Assembly (NCBI GenBank): GCA_029582265.1
Contig: CM055819.1
Coordinates: 40,972,761-41,036,760, forward strand
DNA length: 64,000 nt
Source of the DNA: Zoroaster sp. YZ-2022
Lineage: Eukaryota; Echinodermata; Asteroidea; Forcipulatida; Zoroasteridae
Reading direction: 5' to 3'
Positions within the stretch are counted from its first letter, which is position 1. Every line of letters begins with the position of its first letter. The position numbers were made by a program, and so were the translations under genes. Shown here one piece after another: positions 11,912 to 23,320 of this stretch. The notes under the pieces were generated by a model. The model was given only the letters and a program-made list of their open reading frames with translations, was not told the origin of the DNA and did no database searches.

Positions 11912-13970
11912 TGTAACCCCGACCAAAATATGGTCTCAGGTTAAAAGTGTATTTTATCAACAATATGGGATTTTCTTTTGCTTATTTACTTCCATGTATT
12001 TCTTACTCTCCCTGTGCTTTCTATTAAGCCCATGGAGACCCTTTGTAATCTGTGGTCAGGGTACTCTGCTAGTCTCTAAATCCTTGCTCTTTGATCTTCA
12101 CCTACTGTCTATTCAAGCATGCCCTTAATCTTCTAGCTTCCTGGAAGGTGTTGAGCTACACCTCTTGTAGGCTCTGTTTAACTTAGGGTGTGTACTACTT
12201 GTGTAGACCCACAAAAAGCTTTCCAGGTTGTAAATGCTATTACTTCCTTACCCTTGATCACATTTCACAGCTTCCCCAAGCTGTGAAGCCATAAAAACTT
12301 ATCTACCCGTCACCCCCTTCGTTACTAAACTGACCAATCAACTTGAGAGCCATGAGTGATGTTTTTCAAACTATCCAATGAGGACTTTGGCTGATCTCCG
12401 CTCAGGCATGGTCAGGGTGCTGGTTCGGCCCCAAATTTTGGGTAGGCCAGACATTCCACCATTTGCCTCGGATCGAGCTGGTTGTACTTTCCTGCACTTC
12501 AACTTTTTCTAAAGTGCTTGCCAGCATTTTCTGGTCTTCAACTTTTCTTCGAGTGCTTGTCAGCACATCATCTTTCAAGCACTCCCTGCAAGCAGCTTTC
12601 AATTTCATATGAGTATTGGCTCTCTATTTAGGTGAGTTTTAATTTAAGTATGTATTTGTAACTAATAATTTGGAAGTCTTTAGTAAGGTCTCTTTTAAAG
12701 TTAAAATTTGATTTTTGATCATTAAGTTCAGAGACAGTGTTTAAACTTGTTCATTTTATAACATGCATTTCCTTAAGTTCTCTGGAGGACTTTTGTTGTA
12801 AACTTTGATTTCTTGATGAGAGATCTATTTGCTATTTTCTGTATTTGAGAAGAGACCTTTATGCTTTTAAGCACTGTATATTTCTTAAGAACCTTTTAGA
12901 TTTAATCATGACATTCACCACCAGCTTTTCAGCTATGCATTTGTGGTATGTCATGCCAAATGTGTGCAGTCCTTACCTTTGGGCTGGTTTTAAACACTAT
13001 TAAGAATTCAATATATATTTTAGGTCTACTGTATTTATTATGTTTTACAATGTACTTATTGAATTGCAATCCTGCATAAGACAGAAAGGCAGATTTTGCT
13101 TTTGTACCTGAGGGTACTTCATACTTTATTTTATGTATTTTGCACGTGCTACGATTTCAGACACAATTAATGTGCTGTTTTGATATAAACTCTTAGCTTA
13201 CTTTAGCTTGGTTGATTTTAAGTTTGCTAAGCTTGTCTTGATGAGACGAACTACAATTTCGATATGCTACATGAGGGAGTAGTTTTCCCTGTAGCCAGAT
13301 AGCGAAAAGTATTTGCTTATCTTGAATTTAACTTTTAGCTTGTGGAGTTTTCAACAAGTATTTGATATATTTCCCAAGCGTTTCATCAGCCTTTGCTGAA
13401 TGAATATTTTGTATTCCTAAAGAGGATTATATTGTAATTATGGCATGGACCATATTACTCTCTATTTAGGCTCGGATGACTGGACCAAACAACATTTGCA
13501 AAGAGACCTAGACTGGCCCTCTAGACGTCGCTTTCCGAGGTCACAACCCAGAAGACCTCATCCAGTCAACCGAGATCATCATCCTGCAAGTATAACATTT
13601 TATTATGTCTTGCAACCCTCTTTGACAAGAGATCACGCATATCGCCGCTGGAGCAAGTATCGTCGCTGGAGTCTCCGACTGACTTTGCGGACTTCGCCCG
13701 TGAGGCCTTAATCATGATTTTATTTTATACTCTGTATTGGCGCCTATTTGAGCTCACTATTGTTTTGACTTAACTTTTCAGGATCCTGATATTAATTGTG
13801 TGATTTATATTTTTTGACATTTGACAAAGAGATTTATTTTAACAATAAATCAAGAGTTTCTTTTAGTGCATATAAATCTTGAGTTTTCCACCTTTGTGGT
13901 TATTTCAAAAAGGGAATTGTTTAATGTTTTCGGTTCCCGCTACATTTTTGAAGGCGAACTTAGGGTTACA
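11912..13970 (+). mobile_element. Possible solo LTR, 2.06 kb
   Basis: The segment starts TGTAACCC and ends GGGTTACA, the TG...CA inverted ends typical of LTRs. An AATAAA lies near 13845. Flanks are TTGA on the left and TTAA on the right, an imperfect candidate duplication. All GTGACTCACGGGACA words of the host element lie outside it, as expected for a later insertion. No reverse transcriptase or integrase frame is present. An 88-codon frame at 13445-13711 has no recognised domain. It could instead be native interior of the host element. Confidence 0.4.
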
Positions 13971-14591
13971 TTAATATAGTAGAAAGTATTCAGAAATTCA
14001 TCCATATATTTTGTGTGGAACTAAGGAAAAGGTTAGCGTGACTCACGGGACAAAAAAGGGCAGTGATTTCCATGTTCTAAATAAAGTTCGAAAAAATTTA
14101 TCTGTTCTGATACCCTTAATATTCATTACTATATTGAAATATTTGCACGACTGTATCCTTTACAATATACAATAGCAAAAAAAATAAATCTTCCGCCATA
14201 TCCAAGTTTTGCTAAATGAAGTAACGTGACTCACGGGACATGGAAGTGTGACTCACGGGACATTATCTATGAGCAGATACACATATATCTGTGTTAAGAG
14301 TTTTGTTGCAATTTTTGAGCTTAGAATTAGTGCTCCTGTGCATCTTGACATTGGTTTAACCCCTTGATGAATAAAATATCTCATAAAACTATAAAATTCA
14401 AGGGTTAGAGAAATTGATAATTGTAGGGTTAGGGTTAAAGTTGTAAAAACTAGAAATTAACAAGAATTAAAAAGATTATTATTTTTATACAGTTCAAAGT
14501 TTCCTTCTGTTTTGAGTCTTTCTCTCCTATTACGTTGTCTCTCGGCATTAGTCTTAGCCATACTGTCACAAAGTTCATTAGCAAACACACT

Positions 14592-14963
14592 GTGGAGTGT
14601 CGTGACCGAGCGGTCTAGCTTACTGGACTCAAGTTCTGGTGTTAGCAGCAGAATGTGGGTTCGAATCCCGGCCGTGACACTTGTGTCCTTGAGCAAGACA
14701 CTTAACCATAAATTGCTTCTCTCCACCCAGGGGTTAAATGGGTACCTGTGAGGGCAGAGTTGGTTGAATAGCCCTATATGCGCTGTAATGGCAGCAATTG
14801 AGCTGTATTTTTCGTATACTCCCCAGGGAGCTGAGATGGTTTCAGGAATGATTTATGAGCCTTAAGAGCAGGGGTAATAATATGCGCCTTGAGCACCACT
14901 CAGTTGGTGGATACGTGCACTATGTAAGTCCACACATTATTATTATTATTATTATTATTATTA
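14592..14963 (+). mobile_element. SINE A copy 3
   Basis: The tRNA-Leu-like head has GTGACCGAGCGGTCTAG and B box GGTTCGAATCC. The body has TTGAGCAAGACACTTAACC, ATGGCAGCAATTGAGCTG and GAGATGGTTTCAGGAATG. It ends GTGCACTATGTAAGTCC and an (ATT)n tail at 14938-14963. It is nested in the 4.6 kb element and is the most complete copy of the long-body subfamily. Confidence 0.85.
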
Positions 14964-16352
14964 TACCTCCACACACTATTGTTGTTAGAACACATACATT
15001 GTTGTTAGAACAATTCAGAATGAGATCTCCAAATCCAATCAGTGCATGTATGCAGTTCATTGACCTTTGCACTTATAAAATTCCATGAACCACATGTGGA
15101 AAATTCCATGAAATGTTTTGATTGTTTACAGTGGTTAGCTTGTCTGGCTCATTAATGTTTGGGATTTTAAAAGCTCAAAGGCCCTTTTCTCCCACCCCAA
15201 TTATGTCAGAAATCTGCATTACTGGTTAGCTGAATGGATTATGTATGGAGCATTGACAAATACAGAATTACAATGTAGGTATCCTGGGATGTGGAATTCT
15301 CTTGTGCACAAGATATATGGGTCTTTAATGAAAACAGTACAGTAGAAAGAAATTGTAATTGATTGAAATTAAGCATCATTATATCTTGTCAGAAAATCCA
15401 TGAGAAAAAAAATCCATCAAACTTCCTGGACTATTCAGGATTTCCATGGTGTTAAATAGGGGAAGGGTGAGGAGGGGAGGGTTATAGACCATTTAGCTTG
15501 AGTACATGTTGTTGCTTCAATAGCTGTTTTATGTGGAGACAAATTTCCATTGAAGTGACCATTTCAAATAACAGAGATTGGCCTGATATTGTGAATCATG
15601 CAACATTGTGACTCACGGGACATCGTGACTCACAGGATATATTACTCATACTTTGTAAAATAGTAATAAAAAAATCTAAGTAGTATGGTGCCTGATTGAG
15701 ATGAAGTCTCTAGGAGATAGCCAAGGAAAAAAAATGATAACCCCATTGCCCATCTTTATGATAATCCACTTTTACCATTTTTTCGTGACTCACGGGACAT
15801 CGTGACTCACGGGACATATTTTGGATACTCATACTTTCTTAAATAGTAATAAAAAAATCTAAGCAGTATGGTGCCTGATTGAGATGAAGTCTCTAGGAGA
15901 TAGCCAAGAAAAAAAAATGATAACCCCATTGCCCATCTTTTTGAGAATCCACTTTTACCATTTTTTCGTGACTCACGGGACATTGTGAGGGGGGGGGGGG
16001 GGTCATAGATCAATGCTCATAATATTAGCAGTGTGTTAAATATATGTACAAACAAATTATTTTATTGTTTAACATATTACTAATTGTTCAGAAAACAATA
16101 TAAATTAATATATTTCAGTTATTCTAATTATTTATTTGAATCTTTAAGTTTTCATGAAAAATGACAACAAAAATACACAAAAACAGAATTCCGTACGTTC
16201 AATGTGTGATAATTTTGTGCATAGACATCCTACAGATGATAAAAAAATGTTTTTGGATAGTCTGATATGTATATTGTTAGGGATCAGAAGCATTAGAGGA
16301 TTAATTTGTTTAAAAAATTTGGGGCATGTGGAACCTTTCTGTGGAATTGACC

Positions 16353-16606
16353 ATATGTGGACTTATATAGCGCACGTACAGTATCCACCAACTAAGTGGT
16401 GCTCAAGGCGCATTCTTTTTTTTTACGTGCATTACACAACACACGGGACCTACGGCTTTACGTCCCATCCGAAGGACGAAGCAATTATGGTGAAGTACCT
16501 TGCTCAAGGACACAAGTGTCACGACCGGGGCTCGAACTCACACCCTGCTGCTGGCAACACCAGAACTTGAGTTCGGTGCGCTAGACCGCTCGGCCACGAC
16601 ACTCCA
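16353..16606 (-). mobile_element. SINE A copy 2, body (tail displaced)
   Basis: On the minus strand the head lies at about 16520-16606 (complement of GTGGCCGAGCGGTCTAG and B box GGTTCGAGCCCC-like). The body carries the GGATGGGACGTAAAGCC-type block shared with copy 1, and the LINE-like end GCGCTATATAAGTCC abuts the 4.6 kb element. Open frames across it are incidental. Confidence 0.8.
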
Positions 16607-17905
16607 ATCATCAAAATAATTTTGTCAGAGGTGCTGTCATTTAAAAATGTACACAATGTTTCTCTTTCCTGAATTTCCTAAATTTAACGTTGGGATGAAT
16701 TGACAAATCTGAATGCATTTTCTCTATTTCCTCATTGACGACATACATGTACATGTAACATACAGTATAAAGCATTCACAGGAAGGTTTGCTGACAAATC
16801 TGGTGGGGGAGGGGGTCCACCTTTTTATTGCATGAATAAAACTAAACCTTTTTTTGTGTACCCCTTTTTGGCAGTGTCTCCCATGTTTTAATCCATGTGC
16901 CACCCCCCACCCCCTTGTGAATACCGAATCCTCATAACAGAAAGACCAACCTGTGAAAAATTCAGCTTATTTAAAAATGTAATTGCTGTTCATGACAAAA
17001 TAGTGAAAATGCATTCAGATTGTTTGTCTTCATTGCAAAGTGGAATTTCTTTCTGTGGATGACAGAGATTCATTTGGGAAATTATTTTACTAATTTTACT
17101 AAAAAACGATAGCACCATGAAGGGATGTTTGATAAGACCATTATCTTTATTCCATGCAAAACTGCGATCATAGTTTTATTCAATTTATTTAGATTATCAA
17201 TAGTGTATAATTAGGGGGTTTAAAAGGAGTTCACTTTGCCCCCCCCCCCAACCCATGGGTTAGCCAATGGCGTTGCGTTCATACAAGGATTTCACTCGTG
17301 TTCTATACCATGGTTTAAAGATACATTGTGTAAAGTTAGTACAAGAAATTAAGTGCTTTCTCCTAACTGAAAAAATCCTTAAAATTAATTTTTTTAAATA
17401 AAAATACAAAAACGAGTTTGCTTAAATTTGATAGAATGAGATGAGTAAGAATTCACTACAGGATTCAGATTAAAACAGAGAGCAGCATCAAGAATTTGTT
17501 TAAGCAAAAGCACCCGACAAGCGATGTTTGAAACCATCTTCAACTTAAAAAACACCAAGTAAATTGTAAGTTTAATATAAAATTGTAATCAATAAGGTTT
17601 TCCAATGTTCCTTATTGTGATTTTATTCATTAAAAATTGATCCTACTGTAGATCAATAACAAAATCACAGATTATTTTTAAAGCATTTATTGAACTGATA
17701 CAGCACCCTGACCAAACAAAAAAGACTGATTGTTGACAAAAAGAAGGGGAAAATGAAAAATTCAATTAAATATAGCTGAAGTACAGAACATGGGTAAGAA
17801 ACTACATAGCATGTAAGCTGTTTCTGTCGGAACAAGAGAAGTTATGATTAAAAAGGCATTCAATCAAACATTTATGTAATGAGAAAAGCATTCCTTCTGG
17901 CAGAT
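16607..17905. other. Unique AT-rich sequence, no gene seen
   Basis: Nothing beyond scattered C-runs, G-runs and A-runs and one TACATGTACATGTA near 16745. No frame with recognisable domains. Confidence 0.6.
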
Positions 17906-18139
17906 TTAAAGGGACAGTGTCATCACAATCAGAGCAGACTTTCAACAGGGCATGGAATTTGTGTCCTACAATGTAGTTTAAAATGAGCACAGTGACTGAA
18001 AATTACTGGCTCATTTATGCAGCAGGAATGGTAATATGACCTTATCATGTGGGGTATTATTTTGATCAGTCACTGAGTTAATCTAAAACTAGCACTCTGA
18101 TTCCATGCCCTGTTGATCATGATGATATTGCCCCTTTAA
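17906..18139. mobile_element. TTAA-flanked MITE, family 1 (234 bp)
   Basis: TTAA at 17906-17909 and 18136-18139 bracket inverted arms: AAGGGACAGTGTCATCA ... AACAGGGCATGGAAT on the left and its complement on the right. Central ACTGAAAATTACTGGCTCATT is shared with the copy at 44284-44511, and a half copy is at 26757-26845. TTAA duplications are typical of piggyBac and Kolobok superfamilies. The AGGGAC start fits Kolobok-like ends better. Confidence 0.75.
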
Positions 18140-18356
18140 GTGTTGGTTTATCAAAATGGAAGCTGTGGTGGTTGATACACTGATGCTGGCTAGCATGTGT
18201 ACACATGATGGCAATAATTTTGAATTCATACAAACCTGTTATCGTGAAGTTGATCTGGGAGAGATCTGGGAGAGCCACGGGAGCAGTTAGGCACTGCACC
18301 ACAATGCAATGTGCCTTTATCCTGAACAAAAAACTTGCACTCCTATAGATGTATTT

Positions 18357-19179
18357 TAAGGCTGTGCCGGTTATCCGGATGTACATATACCCAACCAAAA
18401 CTGTCATTACTCGGTTCCATTTTCCAGTTCCAATTACCCATAAACCCATTTTAAAATTTGGACTTTGAGCAATGTGAACAGAAATCTGTGACTCTTGAAC
18501 AATGTGACACTTTTACAGACAATTTTATTTGTCAAGAAGAGATTTAAGAGATTAACCCTCCTATGGTTTGACCTTTCAAAACCTTTCAAAATCTGCTTAC
18601 GGGCCAAAATGGCTATCAATAATTATGAACCCTTTAAAACCCTCCAGAATTTGTTGCTACTGAACAACCACACCTTTCAATACCCTTTGAAAGGTATTGA
18701 AACATTTCAACACCAGTTTGTTCAGAGAGTTGTTACACCTTTCGAAACCTTTCATAGGTCCCTTTTGTCAGACAGTTTTCTCACCTTTCAAAACCCTTCA
18801 GTACAGCAAACTTGAAAGGTTTTGAAAGGTCTGACAATTCTATGGCAAACTGCACTGTACATACATGTAGGAGGGTTAAACTCTGATGACTCCTTTGTAG
18901 CATTTAATAGTTTCCACACACTTTTCTCCAACTGTTTTTTTTTTTAATACAATACTTACACCACCAAGATGTTCGAGTTTAATAAAAATGACACAGTAAA
19001 TAAACAAATATCGATTAGTATGGTATCCTCTACATTACAAAGGTCAATTTTGTTATGATTTATTTGTACATGTACACTTCTGGAGGCATGTTAAAAACAA
19101 AAAAACGGGTATCCGGTTATCTTAACTTTCCTGATTTCGGGTATCCGGTTCCAAAAATATCCAAAAACGCACAGCCTTA
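18357..19179. mobile_element. Possible TIR element with TAAGGCTGTGC ends
   Basis: TAAGGCTGTGC at 18357 is matched by its inverted complement ending at 19179. Related words CCGGTTATCC and GGTATCCGGTT lie just inside both ends. A TTAA-flanked MITE is nested at 18552-18879. No target duplication is convincing, so the boundaries are tentative. Confidence 0.4.
18552..18879. mobile_element. TTAA-flanked MITE studded with CCTTTCAAAACC
   Basis: TTAACCCTCCTA at the left is matched by the inverted TAGGAGGGTTAA at the right. TTAA followed by CCCT is the piggyBac-type end. Inside, CCTTTCAAAACC or near variants occur about seven times in both orientations, including a self-complementary stretch near 18680-18700. 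The right end carries TACATGTA where the left end has TA. Non-coding. Confidence 0.7.
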
Positions 19180-19516
19180 CTTCTATGCTTGAATATCCGA
19201 AACATAGTCGTATCTTACATGTACATATGTACAATGTAGCTGGGGTTTGTTTGGTGTTCGGGACTGCTCCCAAACACCTCCTTGAAATTTTTCAGTTTTG
19301 ACCTTTCCTTCTGGTCAAAAGCTTTTAAAGTGAAATAAATGTTCAGAAGCACTATTAGTGTCTGCAATCGATATGAATGGAAATTTGAATGTCTTCAGTG
19401 CATGAAATAATTGCTGACCTTTGGCAAATATGCTCCATGATGTCACAACCTCATACAGCGCCCTCGGGTTGCAGTTTAATTAAAATTTTATTTTTAAATT
19501 TCAAAAATCATACAAC

Positions 19517-19797
19517 TTAACCCTCAAAATCAGTCAATTGCCTGTTTTGACTGTTGAACCAAATGTGCACACAGGGGCATTTTTGACTGGCTTTTACTGT
19601 CATTTTGACCACCCTAAACAATACAAGACAATGCTTTTACCACTTACCAGTCAAAAATGGTTGATTCATTTTAACCTATAAATGTACTTAGTACACATAC
19701 ATGTAAGGTTTGAAAGTGTTCCCCTTTAAGTGAACTAGATATAATTTGGCAAGTATATCAACATTTTGAGTGATCCTTGCAGTCATAGAAGGGTTAA
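19517..19797. mobile_element. TTAA-flanked MITE with TTTTTGACTG words, copy 1
   Basis: TTAACCCTC at the left and GAAGGGTTAA at the right fit piggyBac-type ends. The interior has several CAGTCAAAA or TTTTGACTG words in both orientations. A second copy is at about 21478-21765. Comparison shows an extra CATGTA at 19698-19705. Confidence 0.65.
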
Positions 19798-20347
19798 ATT
19801 AACCAAATTAATCACAATGATGAATGACATCATTCTACATGTACACAGAATGTAAGTACATTGTTACAATTTGAATCTAGTCACATGACCAGAACGAAAG
19901 TTGTGGTAAAATTAAGTAAAATTTTAATTAAGAAGTCTTGATAAAAGTGTAGTGTAGTAAATATATCATTATACAAGTACATGTATCTATGTTATACATT
20001 AGGGTGCTGTGAATTTTGGAAAAATTGTAAAGTTCCGAATATGCTTAAATGTTGCTCCATGGCAATGGGCCGGATAAATAAAAAGTAGCAATTGCTTTTA
20101 CTAGTCATTTTCTTAAATCTTCATTAATAAAAGTGAGCAATTACTTGCAAGTAATTGCTTCCAGTAGTTAGCAAAAGCAATTGCTATGATTTTTAAGCAA
20201 TTACTAGAGAGAGCACTTGCTTGGAAGCATATAAATAAACCATACCTTTTACTAATGACTTGTAGCACTTGCTAATATTTTTACAAGATACTAAATGAGG
20301 AGCTTACGCATTTGCTAACACTTGCATGTTGCATTACTCCTGCCATC

Positions 20348-20520
20348 ATGGCCGAGTTTGTGCATGTAAGGGAACATGAAAAGGTGTACAATGAAAGAAT
20401 AAATCGTGATGAAGTCAATCCTACCAGATACTGGAAATTATTTCGGTTCAATTCTGAAAATTTGGAGTGGCTAGCAGCAGTCGAAGTACTTGGTTTGAAA
20501 CCAGCAGAAATGGCGCATGG
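20348..20520 (+). pseudogene. Remnant of Harbinger-type transposase N-terminus
   Basis: The frame reads a charged segment with NERINRDEVNPTRYWKLF followed by RFNSENLEWLA. This resembles the region before and at the helix where Harbinger nucleases begin (an arginine-rich stretch, then F-R-F/M-x(n)-L). The frame then runs into sequence that reads better on the other strand, and the DDE catalytic region is absent. The assignment rests on this short resemblance and on the TIRs around it. Confidence 0.4.
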
Positions 20521-20539
20521 CATCTTTATAGTCGGGTTT

Positions 20540-20979
20540 TCATCCTTTGAAGATGTTGTACAGATCTTGTTCCCATGGAACCAAAACAATCTTCCTATTT
20601 CCTGTTTGCATTCCATCTGTTTTCTTCTTCACTTGACTTTTCATGTTTGCTATCTTTTTCAAAATTTGCTTCTCATCCATGGCTTTACCTGTGTGTTGGT
20701 AGCAATTGACATTTGTGCTTTTTTAAGTGCATTTGCCTTCATGTCTTTTACCCCCGGCAACTGACTTTTCTCGATTAGAACAGGGTACTCTTTGATTATA
20801 CTAACGAACAGTTCGTTCAAAGATTGCTCACTATTTGTACCACTCCCCAATTCTTTGGCAGCATCCATGTTGCTAACACATGCCTCATATACAACCACTA
20901 GGCTAATCGGAACTGACCTCCCATCATTGTTATACCCATAAGCAATTGCTAACCCACCCAAGCAACAGGTGCTAGTCAA
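20540..20979 (-). pseudogene. Remnant of Myb/SANT-like protein of a Harbinger element
   Basis: From about 20860 downward the minus strand encodes SLNELFVSIIKEYPVLIEK, then, after a frameshift near 20660, KQILKKIANMKSQVKKK followed by a basic segment. An acidic-aromatic first helix and a last helix of the form LKKK-x-N-(M/L)-x(2)-Q resemble the Myb/SANT or MADF DNA-binding domain of the second Harbinger protein. A stop at 20540 ends the readable frame. The frameshift and missing N-terminus mark it as decayed. Confidence 0.45.
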
Positions 20980-21477
20980 AGAAGAAGGTTATTTATACAT
21001 TTTTAAGCAATTGCTTAACCTTGAGCTTTTACTTGTTAAGCAATTGCTATTGCTTGAGCTTTTACTAGATAAGCAATTGCTAACTTTTATTTATCTGGCC
21101 CAATATCTAAGACATTCAACCAAAAGAAATTCATACCCAAAACTTTGCCCAACCAAAACAATTATTATAGGCTATACTGTATATTCCAATAAAAAGTGTG
21201 AGTCATTGTTTTTTGTGAAAAATCTGTTTTCTGTTTGCTTTTATGTGTGGAAATACGTATCATTTTAATCAATTTTTTGTTAAAATAGATTATCAATCTA
21301 CTTGTACATGTAGAGACCTCTTAGGGTATTGGAATTAAATTAAAATTCTGCATATTGCCAGAACATCATTTAAGGATATTCAGAACTTCAAATTCCAACT
21401 TTTCAAAAATTCACTACACTATTATAATTTAAAACCCTGCTACTATAGCTGAATTTTAGTGGTAAGTAAGTTGCTTT

Positions 21478-21770
21478 AGTGGTCAAAATCAGTCAACTGA
21501 CTGTTCACCCAAATGTGCACACAGGCACATTTTTGACATTTTGACATTTTAACCACCCTCAACAAGACAATTATGCTTTTACCAGTAAAAATGGTTTCAA
21601 GACTCATTTTGACCTGTAAATGTACTTATTACAACTAAGGTTTGACAGTGCACTGCATGTAGATCTACAGTATGTACATTGTACATGTACATGTACATTG
21701 TACCTTGCAAGTATCAACATTTTGACTGATTTTTTTACCCTTGCAGTCACAGAAGTGTTAATATTACATG
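21478..21770. mobile_element. TTTTTGACTG MITE, copy 2 (ends eroded)
   Basis: Aligns with 19517-19797 through CAAAATCAGTCAACTGACTG, AAATGTGCACACAGG and TGTACTTATTACAACTAAGG. The TTAACCC start is not preserved, and the right part is expanded by TACATGTA runs at 21675-21700. Confidence 0.6.
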
Positions 21771-22575
21771 TACATGTACATACATACTATGTACATGTAC
21801 ATATGTATTAACCACTGGCTCTACATACCCGAACACCTAGTTTTTGTAAACACAAAAACTTATCAATTTTTTTAAAGGATGTTCAGGATTAAACAGAACA
21901 CCTCTTTGAAATTGTTCACGTTTTTCTTTTAGGTGTTCGGTTGTATTAATTTTTTTTATTTTTTATTTTTTTATTGGGGGGTTGCATTTATATGCAAATG
22001 ACGCACAACCATCAAAACTCTAGTACAATGTACGTGTATTTCTTCAATGATAGATCTGGATTTCTTTCAAATGACTTACAATGTAGACATTTTGAAATTC
22101 AAACCGAGTTTCAGCCTCCAACACAGGTACAATTTTGAATATGAAATTTTCTGTGTGGCAACTGACCTTCTGGTTATTGGACTCTGAGTGTATACAGAGA
22201 TTGAGTCCATTATTTTGGATAATCTGTGTATTGTACATGTACATGTATGTGTACAATGTACATCATGTACATCATGTACAGTACATACGTAAGTACATGT
22301 ATGTAAATGTACATGACGTTGGGACCTGGGTGTAATGCGCTACATACATGTACATGATGTACATTTAAGTATGACTTATTATTATGTACAGTACATGTAC
22401 ATTGTACATGTACAGTAGGTTGTCAAAATCTGGTCGTCCTACATTTTGTGTATGTACATAAAAATGTACAAATTTATGTAAGTGTAAGTACAGTGGACTG
22501 TTATTGCAACACTGTACATGTACAATGTACATACATATGTACATGTACATGTACATGTACAGAGCTACAATGTAA
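21655..22575. repeat. TACATGTA-dense tract
   Basis: Runs such as TGTACATGTACATGTA and variants with one extra base (TACATTGTA, TACAATGTA) recur, with unique sequence between them. The tract is not a simple microsatellite, because runs are short and separated. Short frames here are rich in M-Y-V-H-C only because of the repeat. Confidence 0.85.
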
Positions 22576-23011
22576 CATACCGAGGGCTCAGCGCAACACT
22601 GCCTCATCTCCATTTTTGGCCAAAATGAGATTTGGGTATCAAATTTTTCAGGAAAATGTCAGCTTTCTAGTAACAACAAAGCCTTATCTCCATCTCCAAC
22701 CACAATGCACAGACCAGTGAAACATACATGTAGCCTTATCTCTAAAAGGCCTAAGTTGCTAGTGCGACACAGACTCAAGTGGGACATTTAGTAATTAAGC
22801 TACATGTACTTGTGAAGATAAATTTATAATAAAATGCAATTTTACCAAATATATGACTAAAAGAAAATACAAAAGTAAGATTTAGCTTAATTATTAATTC
22901 TTCACTTTTGTTATGAGCCATTTCAGATTGCCAAAATTCTTTAAATGCGATTTTCTCAAAATGGCCGAAATGGAGATGAGGCAGTGTTGTGCTAAGCCCT
23001 CGATATTACAA
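22571..23011. mobile_element. MITE of about 440 bp with long TIRs
   Basis: CGAGGGCTCAGCGCAACACT and the following 30 bases (CTCATCTCCATTTTTGGCC) at 22581 are matched as an inverted repeat ending at 23002, with a weaker match extending outward through TGTAA. The centre is AT-rich and non-coding. The exact ends and target duplication are uncertain. Confidence 0.7.
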
Positions 23012-23320
23012 CACTCTTTGGGACTTCATGCCAGCAACTGCCAAATCCAGATGAAGGGCCATAATTTCACATAATTTCAGCTAAATTTCCCCTAAATGTT
23101 TTTATTTTACATGTACTATACTCCATTAAGCAGCCCAATACCAAAAACCAAGTGTAATGTGCTTACTCACTAGCTCAGTCCTATTGAGGCACGATTTAAA
23201 TAAAATGATATTGAAGAAAAATATCATTGATTTAAATCATATTTAAATCTTTAAATGTTATGTTTTTAAGATTCATTAACCCTAACCACCTCAAACCATT
23301 CAAACTGCAAAAGCAGGGTT

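Larger units (their letters stand above)
11779..16356. mobile_element. 4.6 kb TIR element studded with GTGACTCACGGGACA
   Basis: The left end is GGCCAATTCCA (11783) and the right end its near inverted complement TGGAATTGACC (16352), flanked by ATAT on both sides. The flanks together rebuild one SINE, which supports the boundaries. Nine copies of GTGACTCACGGGACA (one degenerate) lie at 11796, 14038, 14226, 14248, 15608, 15625, 15785, 15802 and 15968, all on the + strand. The block 15608-15780 is directly repeated at 15802-15965. The termini resemble those of the 6969-8904 element, so they may belong to one superfamily. No transposase is recognised. Confidence 0.7.
20064..21104. mobile_element. 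PIF/Harbinger-like element, 1.04 kb, decayed
   Basis: The left end (20067) reads GGGCCGGATAAATAAAAAGT and the right end (21101) is its inverted complement over about 34 bp. The 3-bp sequence AAT flanks both sides. Subterminal regions carry about eight copies of AAGCAATTGCTT or a close variant, a palindromic word. The interior encodes remnants of two opposed proteins, a Myb/SANT-like protein on the minus strand and what looks like the start of a Harbinger transposase on the plus strand, the usual two-gene content of this superfamily. The copy is deleted and cannot be autonomous. Confidence 0.6.

Noticed and set aside
13445..13711. Arg-rich 88-codon frame as a nucleic-acid-binding (Gag-like) protein
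   Set aside because: There is no zinc knuckle or other motif, and it lies within an LTR-like segment where Gag would not be encoded. Composition alone is not enough.
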